64,000 nucleotides of DNA from Symbiodinium natans. Its lineage: Eukaryota; Sar; Dinophyceae; Suessiales; Symbiodiniaceae. How positions within the stretch are numbered: the stretch's first letter is position 1; each line of letters opens with the position of its first letter. Where the stretch lies: assembly GCA_905221605.1 (NCBI GenBank), contig CAJNDS010002163.1, positions 499,001-563,000 on the forward strand, given 5' to 3'. The position numbers and the translations under genes were made by a program. This document shows positions 50,316 through 61,709 of this stretch, in pieces. The notes beneath the pieces were generated by a model that had not been told where the DNA came from, did not search any database, and was given only the letters and a program-made list of their open reading frames with translations.

Positions 50316-50752
50316 CCATGAAACTCGCAAAGCCCCTTCCCCCGGCACAGATTCCAGCTTACGATGCAGCAATCAATTAATGGCTTCGGTTTTGGGAGGG
50401 CAGCCCAGCATTCTGACCAAACACGTATGCCTTTTCTTGAGGTTCTCTGGGCACGCGCAATGGGAGGCACCAAAGTGCCACGCCCCCAGGAGGGTTTTAG
50501 GGTTTCGGGGGAGAGGTGAGGGTTCAGTCTCCTGGGTTTCGGGGGATTCGTGGGAGGTCGACAGGGTTCACGCTTAGTGGCTTGAGGTTTTGGGATTCAC
50601 CCAGCAGGGTCGGAGATGAGGCTCCAAAGTTCTTTTACGAGAGGGTGCCCTAGACACGACAAGGCTTTTGGTACTCACGACAAGAACTCTCCATTCACGA
50701 AAGCATTTGTTGAGGGGAAACTTTTTTGAGTGGGGCTTAGGAAGGGTTTAGG

Positions 50753-51239
50753 GTGCTTTCCAAGAGGGTTTGGGAGGGTCTGGGAGTGTTTCGGAGAGTG
50801 TTTCGGCGGGCTGGGGAGGACTTGGTTTGCGTTCGCAACGTGTTGGATGCGGAGCAGTTGATCCGCCGGAAGCATGAACCATCTGAGACGTGCGAGCTCC
50901 GAACGGTGCCTCCCTGGGATGAAGAGCCTGTGCCGGTGGGCAGAAGAACACAGAACATCAAGATGGATTGCCATGGGAGGAGCCGCCGGAAGAGTAGCAC
51001 CGTGCTTCAAGTACCAGACATGCTGCGCATTCTTTGAATTCACTGGCCGTTTCATGAGCAGTGCGAAGGACAAGTACCGAAGCCTGGAAGCCTCAACCCT
51101 GAGCCCCAAGAAGCACCAGCACTTGCTCCGGTCGCGGGGGCCATCCAAGGCTTCGGCAAAGCTGGGGGTTTGTTCTGAGTCAGAGTTCAGGGTTTGGGGA
51201 AGTTTGGACCTAGGGCCCAGGATCAAGACCCAGAACTAA
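50753..51239. CDS. Telomere-free interval with overlapping open frames
   Basis: Plus frames 50753-51037 (NVLDAEQLIRRKHEPSETC) and 50874-51239 (GRVAPCFKYQTCCAFFEFTG) and the minus frame 50675-51226 (184 codons with its stop) all overlap and all look protein-like. The region may hold an exon, but strand and frame cannot be chosen by eye and no family is recognised. Confidence 0.2.
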
Positions 51240-51440
51240 ACCCTAGCACCCTAAACCCTAGACCTAAACCCTAAAAACCCTAAACCCTAAACCCTAGCAG
51301 CTTAACCCTGAAAGCCTGAACCCTCCCTTGGGGTTCTAAGGCCTCGCAGACCTGGGCTGGACCTGGGCTTACGGCCTCTCTGGCCAAGTTTAGGATTTAG
51401 GGTTTAGGGTTTGGGGTTTAGGGTTGGAGGGTTTAGTTCA
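51239..51440. repeat. CCCTAAA units, then TTTAGGG units
   Basis: CCCTAAA/CCCTAGA at 51239-51300 and TTTAGGG/TTTGGGG at 51388-51428, opposite senses. Confidence 0.9.
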
Positions 51441-51449
51441 AACCTTGGC

Positions 51450-52260
51450 GGGCTTTGCAGGGTTTAAGGCTGTTTGGGGTTTAGAGTCTGGGGCCTACCC
51501 CAAGCCCTACATCCTAAGCCCGAAGCCAGAGCCCTGAAACCAGTCCCCGTCATTTTGAACTCGGGTTGCATAAAGCGCTGCGGGATGAGGACTTAACGAG
51601 AAGGTGTTCAAGATTTGGGGTCTGTAGCCTGTACTGTCTAATGGCTTTGGGATGCTTTGGGTTTAGAGGGTCACACAACCTGTACTAACGTTGCCCAGCC
51701 TCAAGTCCTCTGGTTGGAAGCCTTAGGGCCTCAACCCTTCAAAAGTGCATTGAAAGTTGAACCTTGGAGTGTCATCAAAGCATCTTAACACCCTGAACCC
51801 TCCCTAAACCCTAAACCCTAAAAAAAGCTCTCGAAGCCCTTCCGACACACAAGCGCGCACCCTCAAGTTGGGTGACTCTTCGTTGTGCCATCCTTACAGA
51901 AGCCAAAATGCAAGCCCCTGTGGGTGGCAATGGCAGCCGCAACCTTCCCACGAAAGACCAGCAGAAGCCTTGTGTGTTTCTGTGCGAGACCCGCCTATTC
52001 CCTAAACCCTAAACCCCCTAAGCTTCACATCCCAGTCAGCCGAAGTTCAGGGACGTCAGAGCGCGTGCTGTGGGATAAAGGTGCTGCAAGTATGAAACGG
52101 CTGATAGCAGAACATCCTCCCTGTATACATTGTACTACGAGATGCAACATGACGTCGTGTCTAACTTTTTATAAAATTAGCCTGAGTCTTGGTTGACCCG
52201 CGAGTCGCCTGCTGCGCCAGGCACTGACTCTGAAGCTGCTGCCACGTAGGGTTCAGGGTT
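51450..52260. other. Unique sequence with motif words; weak open frame
   Basis: CCCTAAACCCTAAA near 51800. The frame 51885-52196 (104 codons with its stop) contains a CCCTAAACCC-derived stretch and is not called. Confidence 0.4.
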
Positions 52261-52970
52261 TAAGGCTCAGGGTTGAGGGTTGACCGTCTTCGTGGTGCAG
52301 GAAGTTGCCTACAGCCTCGTGTTGGAGTAGAACCCCAAACCTTTGCACCCTAAACCCTAAACCCGTAAGCCCTGGATCCAGTGTGCCACTCTTGGCTTGC
52401 CGCCGCAAGAGCTCAAAATCAGTCCGGGCCGGAATTCCCCTAAACCCCACCCAAAGATACCCAAAGCTTTCCCAAGGCTCTAACGCCAGGAATAAGACTT
52501 TTGAAGGTTTTATGGTGGCGGCTTTCGAACGGAAGGTGCAAAGACGCACCGGTGCTCCACTATTTTGTTTCAAACTTTTGGGTTGTCCCCACTCACAAGC
52601 CGGAGTTGGTCCTGTCTACACTCCAATTCGCCGACTTGCTTGGGTGTAAATGCTTGGGTGTAAATGTGTGATTACATGGCAGCCCCCAGTCTATTCTGTC
52701 AAAGGGTTCCACGTTCGGGCCAGGTTCTTCCTTCAGGGTCAGAAATTGCAGGTGCAAGCTGCAGCTCGGTACATAGAGTAAGATGAAGCCTGGTCTTGAA
52801 TGCGTTTAGCTTGCACTTAGCTACGGTGGATATGCCCTACCTGAGTCCTCAATCGTTAGTTCCTTTTCTTGCGGGGGGCCTAACTTCATGGTCAGTACAC
52901 GAAGATTCGGTAGGCTGAAAATCAGAATCACTCTATCTGCAGGTCGAGGTACCCACAGCTCATGAGCTGC
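52260..52970. other. Unique sequence; overlapping frames on both strands
   Basis: Frames 52305-52649 (+) and 52253-52573 (-) both include telomere-derived ends (CCCTAAACCCTAAACC near 52350). Neither is supported. Confidence 0.4.
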
Positions 52971-52974
52971 GCAT

Positions 52975-53250
52975 GAGGCCCTAAACCCTACAGAGGCCCT
53001 AAACCCTTCAAGGCTCGAAACCCTTCAAGGCCCTAAACCCTAAGTGTGCATGAGAAAACCTTCAGAGTCCAGGCTTAAGGGCCTCTTGAGTCACAGGAGC
53101 GAAGGGTTGAATTAGGGTTCAGGATTTAGGGGTTTAGGGTATGGAGCTACCACCCCGACCCCTTGCATCAAACTGCTAAGGGTTTAGGGTTTAGGGTTTA
53201 GGGTGTTTAGGGTGTTTAGGGTTTAGGGTTTAGGGTTTAGGGAAGGACTG
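52975..53250. repeat. CCCTAAAC-type words, then TTTAGGG tract
   Basis: GCCCTAAACCCTTCAAGG-type units at 52977-53042 (period about 18-20 bp) and about eight TTTAGGG units, some lengthened to GTTTAGGGT, at 53177-53242. Confidence 0.85.
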
Positions 53251-53351
53251 CGGAGCTCGCGGCTTAGCGCTCACATCTCACTAGCCCAGAAGCCTCGCCC
53301 TCAGCTCGTTTTTCGTCTGTAAGTATAGAGTTGAGCATCTAGCATGTAATC

Positions 53352-53472
53352 TAGGGGTCGGAATACTTTCGAATAGTATTCCCTTAGAGGCCCTGTATAG
53401 TTATACTAAAATGACACCCAAAGCCCTGTTCAAATTTTTAAGGCCCCTATGTTAGTAGTTCCCGACCCCTAT
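53352..53472 (+). mobile_element. Family C TIR element, copy 3
   Basis: TAGGGGTCGGAATAC, TAGTATTCCCTTAGAGG, TATAGTTATACTAAAATGAC and AAGGCCCCTAT match copy 1. A second possible right end, TTCCCGACCCCTAT, lies at 53459-53472. Confidence 0.8.
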
Positions 53473-53647
53473 GGCCGTCGCATTCGCGTCGACCACGCAG
53501 CAGACGCTTGGCCCGCATTAAGTGCGTCAGGTTAAGGGTTTTGGGTGCCGCTGATTGCTTCGACACCATTCGACGCCAAAAGATTGAAGTTCCTGTAGCA
53601 AACCGGGTTCCCCGGTTGCTCGACACAATCCAATTCAGTGCAGATGT

Positions 53648-54160
53648 GTGCAGCTCTTTGACTTTAGTTCAGCAGAAGTAGGAGTGGTCCTTCATGGGGT
53701 GATTACTGCCCTTGCAGCCGGCTCCTCTCCGTTTGCAGCACCGAAAGATCCTGAAAGCCAAGAGATCCTGAAAGCACACAGACACACAGTGAGGCACCGA
53801 CACGCAGACGCCGGCGCATGCACGCGGTTGTCTCTAGAACTTGTTCAGCCATTGGCTGCGCAGACGGTTGCCTCGTAACTTCACACCTCTGTCAGGAAGG
53901 CATGATGGATGTCCCACAGAAAAGTGCGGCGTGACATACGGAATATCTAACTTTGACACGAAAAGTCCCAAGCACGGATGTCTCACGAAGCGGAGACCTC
54001 CTTCAAGCCTTCAGTGACATATCAAGCCCAGAAAGCTGGAAGACAACCAAGCTACTGCCTAAAGGACCGGATCGCATATTATGAGAAGACGGCAAGCCAA
54101 CCACTGGAGATGGGAAAGTCGTCCAAAGCGTCTTGTCAAGGCCCGGAAGATAACTACTGA
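53648..54160 (+). CDS. Two short protein-like frames in telomere-poor DNA
   Basis: 53648-53878 (76 codons; VVLHGVITALAAGSSPF) and 53978-54160 (60 codons from an ATG; KDRIAYYEKTASQPLEM) lie in the longest telomere-poor block. Neither matches a known family, and both are well within chance length. Confidence 0.12.
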
Positions 54161-54299
54161 TGACACAGCCATTCACGCGCACTAGTGTTGATCCCCTCCA
54201 TACACACAATATAAAGTAGTCCTACTACGTGCTGTCATAGAACCAACTATGCACAACTTTAATGGTTCACTCAACATTTTAGAGGGAGGATTCTGCAAC

Positions 54300-55135
54300 C
54301 GGCTACAAAGGTTAAGTCATACGTAGATACATACGTATATATTACATATACATACGGGAGGCTTGAGTCCCTCAGACCCCACATAAGCCCGTAGCACCCT
54401 GAACCCAAAAGCGATCCTAAAAGGCCAGCCCCGCAAAAGCCCGATGCACAAAGGACGCGACAGCAAAGATGGCCGGTTCGCTACGCCTGCGCGCTGCGTC
54501 GGCGGGACCCTGGACTCAATCAGAATAGGGCATCCGAGAGTAGGGCTTAGCTACAGTAAGCTTGTACCTCAAGAAGAATCGGGACATAAACCCACAATTA
54601 AGTGTTTCTCTCTAGATCGGGCTTCCAGGGCTTGGGTTGCTATGTCGGTAGGTTGAGGATTTGGGCATGTAGGCATATTACCGTCACTCGAGGGTTTGTC
54701 CTGGAGTGCCACAGCTGCGGTGTGTGGAGGCTCAGGAGACGTCTTGTCATTCCGGCGGCAGGTTCAGATACGATCCCTTTTGGGGTACCCTAGATGCTCC
54801 ATTTTGCAACAGTGACCCCGGACCATAAAGAACTGCCGTAGGAACTTTCTTATCCTGTGCCTCCAGGATGATGTCTGTGCACGCTGCCCAGCGGTGCGGC
54901 AACTCCTGGACGAGGATGGAGGGTGATGGGTCATACATGCGCTTTAGCTGCCGGGAACATTCTTGCAGCTGCTGTTGCTATTGTTTCGTTTGTGGCTATA
55001 TACAGTCTCCCTGCCGTTTGCTGTTAAGATTGTGTATATATATATATATGTATATGTGTGTGTGTCATTGCCCGCCCATGCCTAGCCTGATGGAGCAAAG
55101 AAAATATCACTGCCTATGGGTCGCTCAGGGTGAAC
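54300..55135. other. Telomere-poor sequence; two small TA/TG repeats
   Basis: TACATACGTATATAT words at 54320-54355 and TATATATATATGTATATGTG at about 55033-55065. No gene is supported. Confidence 0.5.
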
Positions 55136-55419
55136 GATGTAGGGCATAGGGAGGCTTGAGGAAGTTTAGGGGGGTTAGGGCTTCGGGTTGAGGAAGGTCG
55201 TGAGGTCCTGCCGGTAGAGGTTCCATCGGCCAGGTCAGGCTTCAAAGGGCTGCAGGGCACAGCAGGTAGTTCAGACTCGAAGAAAGAGTCGGGTTGCCTA
55301 AGTTCATAGGCGTTCGGCACCCGCACATGCTCGGATGCCCAGTAGTATCCCTTATTCCGGGTATTTAGACGCCAGCTTCCCCTCAGACACGCAAAGGCAG
55401 GGTTAGGGGCAGCCTGCAG

Positions 55420-55527
55420 TATAGGGGCCTCAATAGTTGCGCCAGGGCTTGGGGGTTATAAGTTATTATCGTCTCACTATACAGGGACTCTGCATGAATA
55501 CTATTAATAATTATTTCCGACCCCTAT
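55420..55527 (-). mobile_element. Family C TIR element, copy 4 (inverted)
   Basis: Read from the minus strand it begins ATAGGGGTCGGAAATAATTA, contains AATAGTATTC and GATAATAACTTATAA, and ends GAGGCCCCTATA, matching copy 1. Confidence 0.8.
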
Positions 55528-55529
55528 GT

Positions 55530-56030
55530 TGCGCACAACTCCCTTGCTCCCCTGCTGGATGGTTGCACCTGAGGCCCCTTCCTTGTGGCCGCCTGACCTG
55601 GATACAGTGCTCATCCGCCTCTCCGCGAAAGGACCATGTTCATGGAGGTTTACCTACAAGAACCTTAAGAATCCTAGGCAAGGGGCACGTACTTTAGTTG
55701 TTGGGTATGATACTTTGTTTAAGATACAGGGCTACTCTAGGCAGGGCGCCGTTTCGTAAGGTTGGCTTTGCATGTGCGCCCCCACTTCGGACGCTGCGCT
55801 GCTCGGGATGATAGGGTTTTGGGCTTCAAGTCAGTTTGCATGCACGACAGGATGGTATACTTTGAGAAGTGACAATGTAGACCCTTTAAAAAGGGACATG
55901 TACCTAAAGGGGCATATTTCTCTTAGAGGGGTATCTGGTTCCGTTATGTATATAGCCTAGTAGGGATGGGCTCTGACCAGGTTTCGATTGCAACCTTTGC
56001 CTTTGGGCTTCCGGAACCCTATACGGGGTT
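55530..56030. other. Unique sequence; T/G-rich end
   Basis: CCTTTAAAAAGGGACATGTA and AAAGGGGCATATTTC (55880-55925) look like internal parts of a TIR element, but ends were not found. No gene is supported. Confidence 0.45.
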
Positions 56031-56154
56031 GTAGAATGTAGGGTCTAGGGCTTAGGGTTTAGGGGGGCTTGTTTGTCTCATGTGGGACAGAGGTATCTGG
56101 CGGTCACTCACAGTACACCAGCACGCCGAAGGAATGCATAGCTCGTGTCCCGAA

Positions 56155-56380
56155 ACCCCGAACCCTAAACCTTAAACCCTAGACCCTAAACCTTAAACCC
56201 TAAACCCTAAACCTTAAGCCCACCCTAAACCCTAAACCCGAAACCCCTAAATCAAGGCCGTGCTCCACCAAGCAGCTTCCTAGCGCTGGCGCGTGGAAAG
56301 TGGAGGAGGCGCGAATCCCAAAGACCTGGAAGTTTCGGGTTTAGGGGGTAGGGTTTAGAGTTTAGGGTTTAGGGTGCAGG
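56155..56380. repeat. CCCTAAA/CCTTAAA tract, then TTTAGGG
   Basis: About twelve CCCTAAA, CCTTAAA and CCCTAGA units at 56158-56250, and TTTAGGG/TTTAGAG units at 56335-56375. CCCGAAACCCC occurs at both edges of the first tract. Confidence 0.9.
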
Positions 56381-56525
56381 GCCTGCAGACGCTGGAGCCG
56401 TGCATCGCGAAGTTGGGTCATGTTAGTGGCGTGCCCGAAACCTGCATCCTAAAACCACCTAGCAATGCCTTAAACTTAAAGCCCTACACCCGAAACCCTA
56501 AGATCTGAGTAGCTGAGTGAGTACA

Positions 56526-56609
56526 CTTTGCACTTTTTGGGATACTATCATCCCCTATAGAACTGAAAGTGTACACTTTTTTTGAGCCTTATGAACTCAG
56601 CAACTAAGA
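56526..56609 (+). mobile_element. Dispersed repeat family G, copy 2 (about 84 bp)
   Basis: Matches 49543-49625 throughout. GAAAGTGTACACTTT is palindromic within it. Confidence 0.8.
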
Positions 56610-56619
56610 GATGGATGGC

Positions 56620-57410
56620 TGTGCGACCCCGGAACAAAGGGCCCAAGACCGGCAACCTAAAGGGCACATGAGCTTCCAGCCATTCAGCCTTCTTGAACCC
56701 TTCTGACGACTGCAGAAAGGAAACGGCAATCCCTGAAACCCCGAAAAAGCAGGGTTTAGGGTTTAGGAGATTGCTGCTCCAAAATTTGAAGCTGCGTAAG
56801 GATTTGGAGGGGATAGTTTGTGTACGTATTTCTTCCGACAGTACAGCAAAGGGCTTTGGGCCTTCGATAGTATAGCAACCATGACTCTAGAATCACCATG
56901 CTGTGCAGAGGCAGGTTCGCTAAGGATTTGGGGGCCTTGAAAACCAAAGCCGGTATCCTGGAATCCGCCGCGCCCTTACCCCAAGCACCAAACTCCAGAT
57001 CAAAGTGCGAGCCGGGAACAGAAAGCCCTGTCCGCGCTCAAGCGCGCAGGCGACATTTACAGTCGAGCCAAAATTTGCATCCCTCATGCCTGAAATCCGC
57101 TGAGTTTCTAGGGTTCCTATGCCCCCCTTTTTACCCCCTTACAGCCTCCTGACGCCCCCACTCCTGGGTTGCTAATTCCCAGGCTCCCCCGAGCAGCCGG
57201 CCTGCACAACTTGATCCTGGATGCGGGCGAGCTGGTCACTCACTCTTAGGGCTTAGGGTTTAGGGTTTTGGGTTTTGGGGGAACGGAAGCAACCCTAAAG
57301 CCTGAAAGGTCAAAAACCTCGACTGCCTGATTGTGGGTTCTCTGGAAAAATGCCCTTCATGCAAAACCTACCCGAAAATCACGGGCCGACATCAAGAAAA
57401 CATCATTGAC
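56620..57410. other. Unique sequence with a few motif words
   Basis: GGGTTTAGGGTTTAGG at 56753 and GCTTAGGGTTTAGGGTTTTGGG at 57248-57275. No gene is supported. Confidence 0.5.
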
Positions 57411-57602
57411 AGTATGAGTACTCTGAACAGTACAAATGATCTGAATGACATTCATATGAGCATGTATTAGTAGTATTGTCAAAAAGAGGCTTAATAATCT
57501 CAATATGATGTATATTCCTAAACTTGGAAAGTATTGGTACGACTTTTACAAATACCATTAGCATGGTTAACATTATCCAGAATATCATCATTATGAATGT
57601 GT

Positions 57603-57752
57603 GCATTATGAGCATTGTGACATGAGCATGATGAGCATTATGAGTATGATGAGTATTATGAGTATTATGAGCATTATGAGCAATGTGGGCATTATGAGCA
57701 TTATGAGTATTATCAGCATGATGAGCATTATGAGTATTATGAGCATTATGAT
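57603..57752 (+). repeat. 9 bp minisatellite ATGAGCATT/ATGAGTATT
   Basis: About sixteen units. The period is a multiple of three, so both strands stay open; the minus strand reads His-Asn-Ala/Thr repeats. Confidence 0.95.
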
Positions 57753-57859
57753 ATTCTGAATATTCGCCTCCGACGTCCTGAACTCTACAGCGCCCAAACA
57801 ACTGGGTGTTGTGAATGAAGTTGCCGAAGTACGAGGCAACATGTAATTTTCTGGCCAGA

Positions 57860-58340
57860 TAACCTTAAACCCTAACCCTAAACCCATAGTTAAATGTCCA
57901 TATGTTATGTACGTCATTCAAGTCAGTTCCAGAGCGGCAACCCTGAAAACAGGTCGCCAGTGGCTTCGTCATGCAGTTGTCTGCATTCCGCTGGGATGCC
58001 CTTGGCTGCGTTGAGGTGCCACTTTGGGCGGTTTAGGGTTTAGGGTTTAGGGTTGCGGGTTTAGGGTGGTCCCTGCAGTTCTGACATGCATGTAGGCTTA
58101 TATGCCTCTCTTCCAACATGACCACATGCTATTCACATGCTGTTCACGGCCGTGAGTTTTTGTTTGGTGGCTCAGGGTTCATGGTGTTCCTTCATTGAAT
58201 TCCCCCTTGGCTCCCTAAGCACCAAAACCCTGTGTGTAAACCCTTTACATGCACTCTGTAAACCCTGTAAACCTTATAAACCCTACAAACTCCATAAACC
58301 CTACAAACTTTATAAACCCGATAAACCCCCTTTCTGGGAG
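57860..58340. repeat. Telomere motifs and TATAAACCC variant repeat
   Basis: CCCTAACCCTAAACCC near 57870, TTTAGGG units at 58032-58070, and at 58240-58330 a 9-17 bp variant (TATAAACCCTACAAACT). Confidence 0.8.
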
Positions 58341-58640
58341 GCCCTTCTGTGGCTCATTGGTGGTATCTTGGCCGCGCTCCAACCGGGTGGCACAGCGGCT
58401 GCTGCGGTAGTGGCAGAGCCGAGCGACTACCTGGCGCCCTGGCAGATACCAGACCTTGCCAAGAGCTGTGCCTCAAAGAGGTACTTATACCCTTCAGCTA
58501 TGTTTTTTGGGAAGCGGCCGACCAAACCCGCAGAAAGTACTCGGCACATTTCGGGGCAGAGGTGAATCCCGAACCCTAAGAGCCTTTAGCGCCCTTCACC
58601 CTGAGCGCTTATTCCTGTGTCGACGAGACCGGGGGCTTCA
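58340..58640 (+). other. Unique sequence, overlapping short frames
   Basis: Three forward frames overlap (58137-58565, 58349-58579, 58456-58659). None stands out, and the first begins in telomere-derived DNA. Confidence 0.35.
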
Positions 58641-59600
58641 GTCCAACAATAAATATTAAATCCTGTAAAGATAAATAGAATTATAATAAGAGCAAAGAAT
58701 AATAACCAAGAACTATTAATAAGAAAACAAAATGAATCTGATGTAACTTCTAAATGTTTAGATTTCCAAAATACCAAATAATACGTACAAAAGGGCCTCA
58801 TAAAATATTACTATTTTTCTAGCCCTTACAATTTACTATTAAATGCTGGGGAAAATAGTATATTAAATGTACTATAATTCTATGGACAAGTGAATGAACG
58901 GAGTGAATGACACACGCATACAATATTAAGGGAAGAGAAGCGAATTTACTATATTTTAATGCGTTCACTCATTCATTCGTTTCATATTAAATTTACTGTC
59001 ACGTGTACGCATTAAAATCGTGTAAATGCTGCGTTCATTATATTATTTCGGCTTTCGTGCATCATTTAATTCTTTACAAAGCCTTATAATATATTCTCTT
59101 CACAGTTATAATATTATAGGGGGCCTTTAACTCTATTATTTATTATGGCCCCCACTATTATTATCACTTCGTTCTTCCTTTTAATTGGAGAAAGTGAAAA
59201 GGTACCAGAGATTGAGGGTTGTGTCCAAGAGGTAGAAGTGCCCGAGAGATAGGATAGTTCTCTTCACTCGTGACCCTTGCATTCATGGGCTAGTCTCAAA
59301 GTTGGGCCGTTCCTTATATTTCGTGCGTATTCATGCTTCGTTCGTACACTCACTTCATTATAATACGCACGAACTATAACTCTCTTCACTTGTTCACGCA
59401 TTATAATTGACTTCACGCGTCACTCATTATATTCACTCCTTGTAAGTCAATCATTATGCGCTCTCTTCGTACGTTATTCAATCACTCACTCTCTGACACT
59501 TCGGCTGACTCGCGAGGTTATTCATTGAGTCTTTGGTCTTCACGGTCGGTTATTCACTCAGTTCATGCACTTATACCATCCTTGAAATGCCTGCGTCCGC
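58640..59600. other. A+T-rich island with TTCACTCATTATA-like words
   Basis: Nearly 1 kb of strikingly A+T-rich DNA with no telomere motif. The first half is rich in AATAATA/TATTAAAT words. The second half (58880-59580) repeats CACTCATT, TTCACTCATTATA and ATTATAAT with variable spacing. A short hydrophobic minus frame (FFALIIILFIFTG, near 58680-58720) exists but is only a consequence of composition. It is not recognised as plastid or mitochondrial sequence. Confidence 0.6.
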
Positions 59601-59622
59601 CCACCGCACACTCCGTCTGCAG

Positions 59623-59727
59623 GTGGGCAGTTCTTAAACTGACGGTCCTTTTTGGGGTGCCCTAATTATTAGGGGCTGCCTTGCAATAGTAGCCCCAAAA
59701 GGGGCCATGATTTAGAGAAGTGCCCAC
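59623..59727 (+). mobile_element. Family J TIR element, copy 2 (105 bp)
   Basis: GTGGGCAGTTCTTAAA at the left and TTTAGAGAAGTGCCCAC at the right form an inverted repeat of about 16 bp. It lies at the edge of the A+T-rich island. Confidence 0.8.
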
Positions 59728-60175
59728 ATGATGAGGCCAGCTTTGTCCGAGCCTTTCCTGTGGACGTGCACGTCCTCAACAGGCCCTGCTGGGTCGTAGG
59801 ATTCGGGCTTGGGGAGAAAACCTTGAACGCCCAAACCACGAAGCCTTGAAGCTGTAAGCGTCAAGCCTCACGAGCAGCTCTCAAAATTGCAATTCTCTTT
59901 GGGCCACTTTGTGCTGTGGTGGACCCTTTGCCTAAAGGTACCCATGTGAAGAAAAGGATCCCATCTAAAGAGAACATGGGCCGTGACCTGGGGTAAAGAA
60001 TTCGAGTTAAAGGTTACGCGTTTGCGGCTGTTGAGGTCGACTCTCATGTCCAAACGCTCCACAGAAGCAAAGTCTTTACGGTTTAGGGTTCAGGGGTTTA
60101 GGAAGGGACGAAAGTTCGACCCGCGACCCAAAGTCGAAAGCACAGAGAATTTTAGAAGATCACTCGCCCCTTCCG

Positions 60176-60463
60176 GTGCAGACATCATGGCATGGTATTG
60201 TTCGGGTGGGTTCGTCTTTTCGCAGGCCGCGTAAACTGCATATTACGCTGTTGACTCCATCCCTCCGCAACATGTTGACGTTTGCAGTCCTCCCTGGTAG
60301 GTCGAAACTTTATAATCCTGCCTATATTGGTATGTTGTCGACCCCACAAGCACGTCTTGTTTTGTATGCTTGGAGACAAGCCTCCCAACAGGAAGCTAGG
60401 GCTGTTTTGCTGGAGCATCAGGTAGGGCTTAGCAGTCAGGCACGTCGCCTCACTGACGATTAA
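60176..60463 (+). CDS. Possible coding fragment (95 codons)
   Basis: A forward frame in telomere-free DNA with a convincing mixed peptide (LYNPAYIGMLSTPQARLVLY, WRQASQQEARAVLLEHQVG) ending in an acidic LTDD and a stop. The start shown is GTG and is arbitrary; an ATG lies at about 60271. The minus strand is also open over 60185-60634, which lowers confidence. No family recognised. Confidence 0.25.
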   Translation: MQTSWHGIVRVGSSFRRPRKLHITLLTPSLRNMLTFAVLPGRSKLYNPAYIGMLSTPQARLVLYAWRQASQQEARAVLLEHQVGLSSQARRLTDD

Positions 60464-60474
60464 GGTTATCAAGG

Positions 60475-60512
60475 ATACCCTAAACCGTAAACCCCAAACC
60501 CTAAACACCTTC
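60475..60512 (-). repeat. Short CCCTAAA-type tract
   Basis: CCCTAAACCGTAAACCCC then CCCTAAAC. Confidence 0.8.
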
Positions 60513-60650
60513 TCCTTGACGAAAAGCCATGGGGCGGAGATGGGAAAGCGTAGGCTTGAAAACCTACACTCCACGCCCAGTTCACCGCGCGCAGTTGTCA
60601 TCGCGACGGCGGCTGTGCTGGCATATGGCTCCACACCATCAACTTAAGCC

Positions 60651-60750
60651 CTGATGTTCCCCCTTATACTAACTGTCCTTAGTAGGGTTAGTTATAGTAC
60701 CCCCGATTATAATCCCTATTGAGGACGTTTAGTAGAAGGGGGAACATCCC
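60651..60750 (+). mobile_element. Family A TIR element, copy 3 (100 bp)
   Basis: TGATGTTCCCCCTTATACTA at the left and GGGGGAACATCCC at the right. It shares the CCTTAGTAGGG and CCCTATTGAGGAC words of the family middle with copy 2. Confidence 0.85.
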
Positions 60751-60839
60751 AACCTACAAGCTCGCGCTTGCAGACCCTCGGTCGACGGAAACTATGAAGG
60801 GCAGCACTGCACCCAACAAGACTAGCTTCAAACAGCGCC

Positions 60840-61020
60840 TCGACTGCTTAAACCCTAAAATTTAAGCCCTAAACCAAGGCCAACTCGCATGTTTTCTGAG
60901 TTCATTGTCAAAACTTCGAGTCTTTGGCTGTCACCCCTAAACCCAAATTTTGCAGCCACGGCGGTGTAGCCCCAGAACACTTCCTTAGGGGTACTTGGAA
61001 ATAGTTTTTAATTTTAACGC
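60840..61020. other. Motif words and a family H fragment
   Basis: CCCTAAAATTTAAGCCCTAAA near 60850. TTAGGGGTACTTGGAAATAG at about 60986-61005 resembles 880-900. Confidence 0.4.
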
Positions 61021-61102
61021 TACGCGACCCGCCTCGGCCCGGCCCAGCGCATCCGCGTAAGCATGGTGATTCCGCAGCGCCCAAGTCGCTGGACCCCAAG
61101 CA

Positions 61103-61240
61103 ATAAGGGTTGGGTTTAGGGTTTAGGGTTCCGGGTTTATGGTTTGGGGTTTAGGGTTGAGGGTTAGTTTAGGATTAAGGGCTTAGGGCTCAAGGTTCAC
61201 GCTTTGGGGTTTGGGGTTTTTTGGGTTTAGGGTCCAAGAG
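61103..61240 (+). repeat. TTTAGGG/TTTGGGG region
   Basis: Units at 61110-61165 and 61200-61235, with TTCCGGG, TTGAGGG and TTATGG variants. Confidence 0.85.
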
Positions 61241-61283
61241 GCGGTTCGGCTTGGATTGATCGTAGGGTTGAGCCAGGCCCCTC

Positions 61284-61345
61284 AGGGGGGGGTAGGGGGG
61301 GTGGGGGGGGAATGGGGGGGGGGGGGAGGGGGGAGGGGGGGGGTT
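61284..61345 (+). repeat. G-rich tract
   Basis: About 60 bases of G runs (up to 12) separated by single A or T bases. Confidence 0.9.
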
Positions 61346-61474
61346 TGTTGAAGGTTTGAGGGTTGAGTGCTTCGGGCAAGGTTTAAGGTTTAGGGTTTAG
61401 GTTCAAGCTGAGACTCTTCGGTTCGTGTAATGCATGTTGGGCCGTGCTCACACCAGTTGGGCCTCGAGAGGCAG

Positions 61475-61521
61475 GGGGAGGGGGGGAGGGTAGGGGCCGG
61501 GCAGGGGGTAGGGGGAGGTGG

Positions 61522-61561
<40 letters not shown>
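61475..61561 (+). repeat. G-rich tract ending in a 37-base G run
   Basis: GGGGGAGG words lead into G at 61525-61561, the longest homopolymer in the window. Confidence 0.9.
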
Positions 61562-61709
61562 CTGCTGGGAGGGGCTTCAACTGCCTCTGGTCCTGGCAAA
61601 CCGTCCGCTTGCGGACCCCGGTTTCCTAGGGGGGGTACCCATTTGAGGCAAGAAAAGGAGGGTGCCTGTTCTGACAACCTATACACCTCCGGCCCGAGGC
61701 TTTTGGGCA

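Noticed and set aside
57403-57917. Minus-strand frames of 103 and 132 codons rich in His/Asn or Ile/Met/Leu
   Set aside because: Produced by the 9 bp ATGAGCATT minisatellite.
58586-58801. Short hydrophobic minus-strand frame as a membrane protein
   Set aside because: The hydrophobic residues come from A+T-rich codons in the island, and no homologue is recognised.
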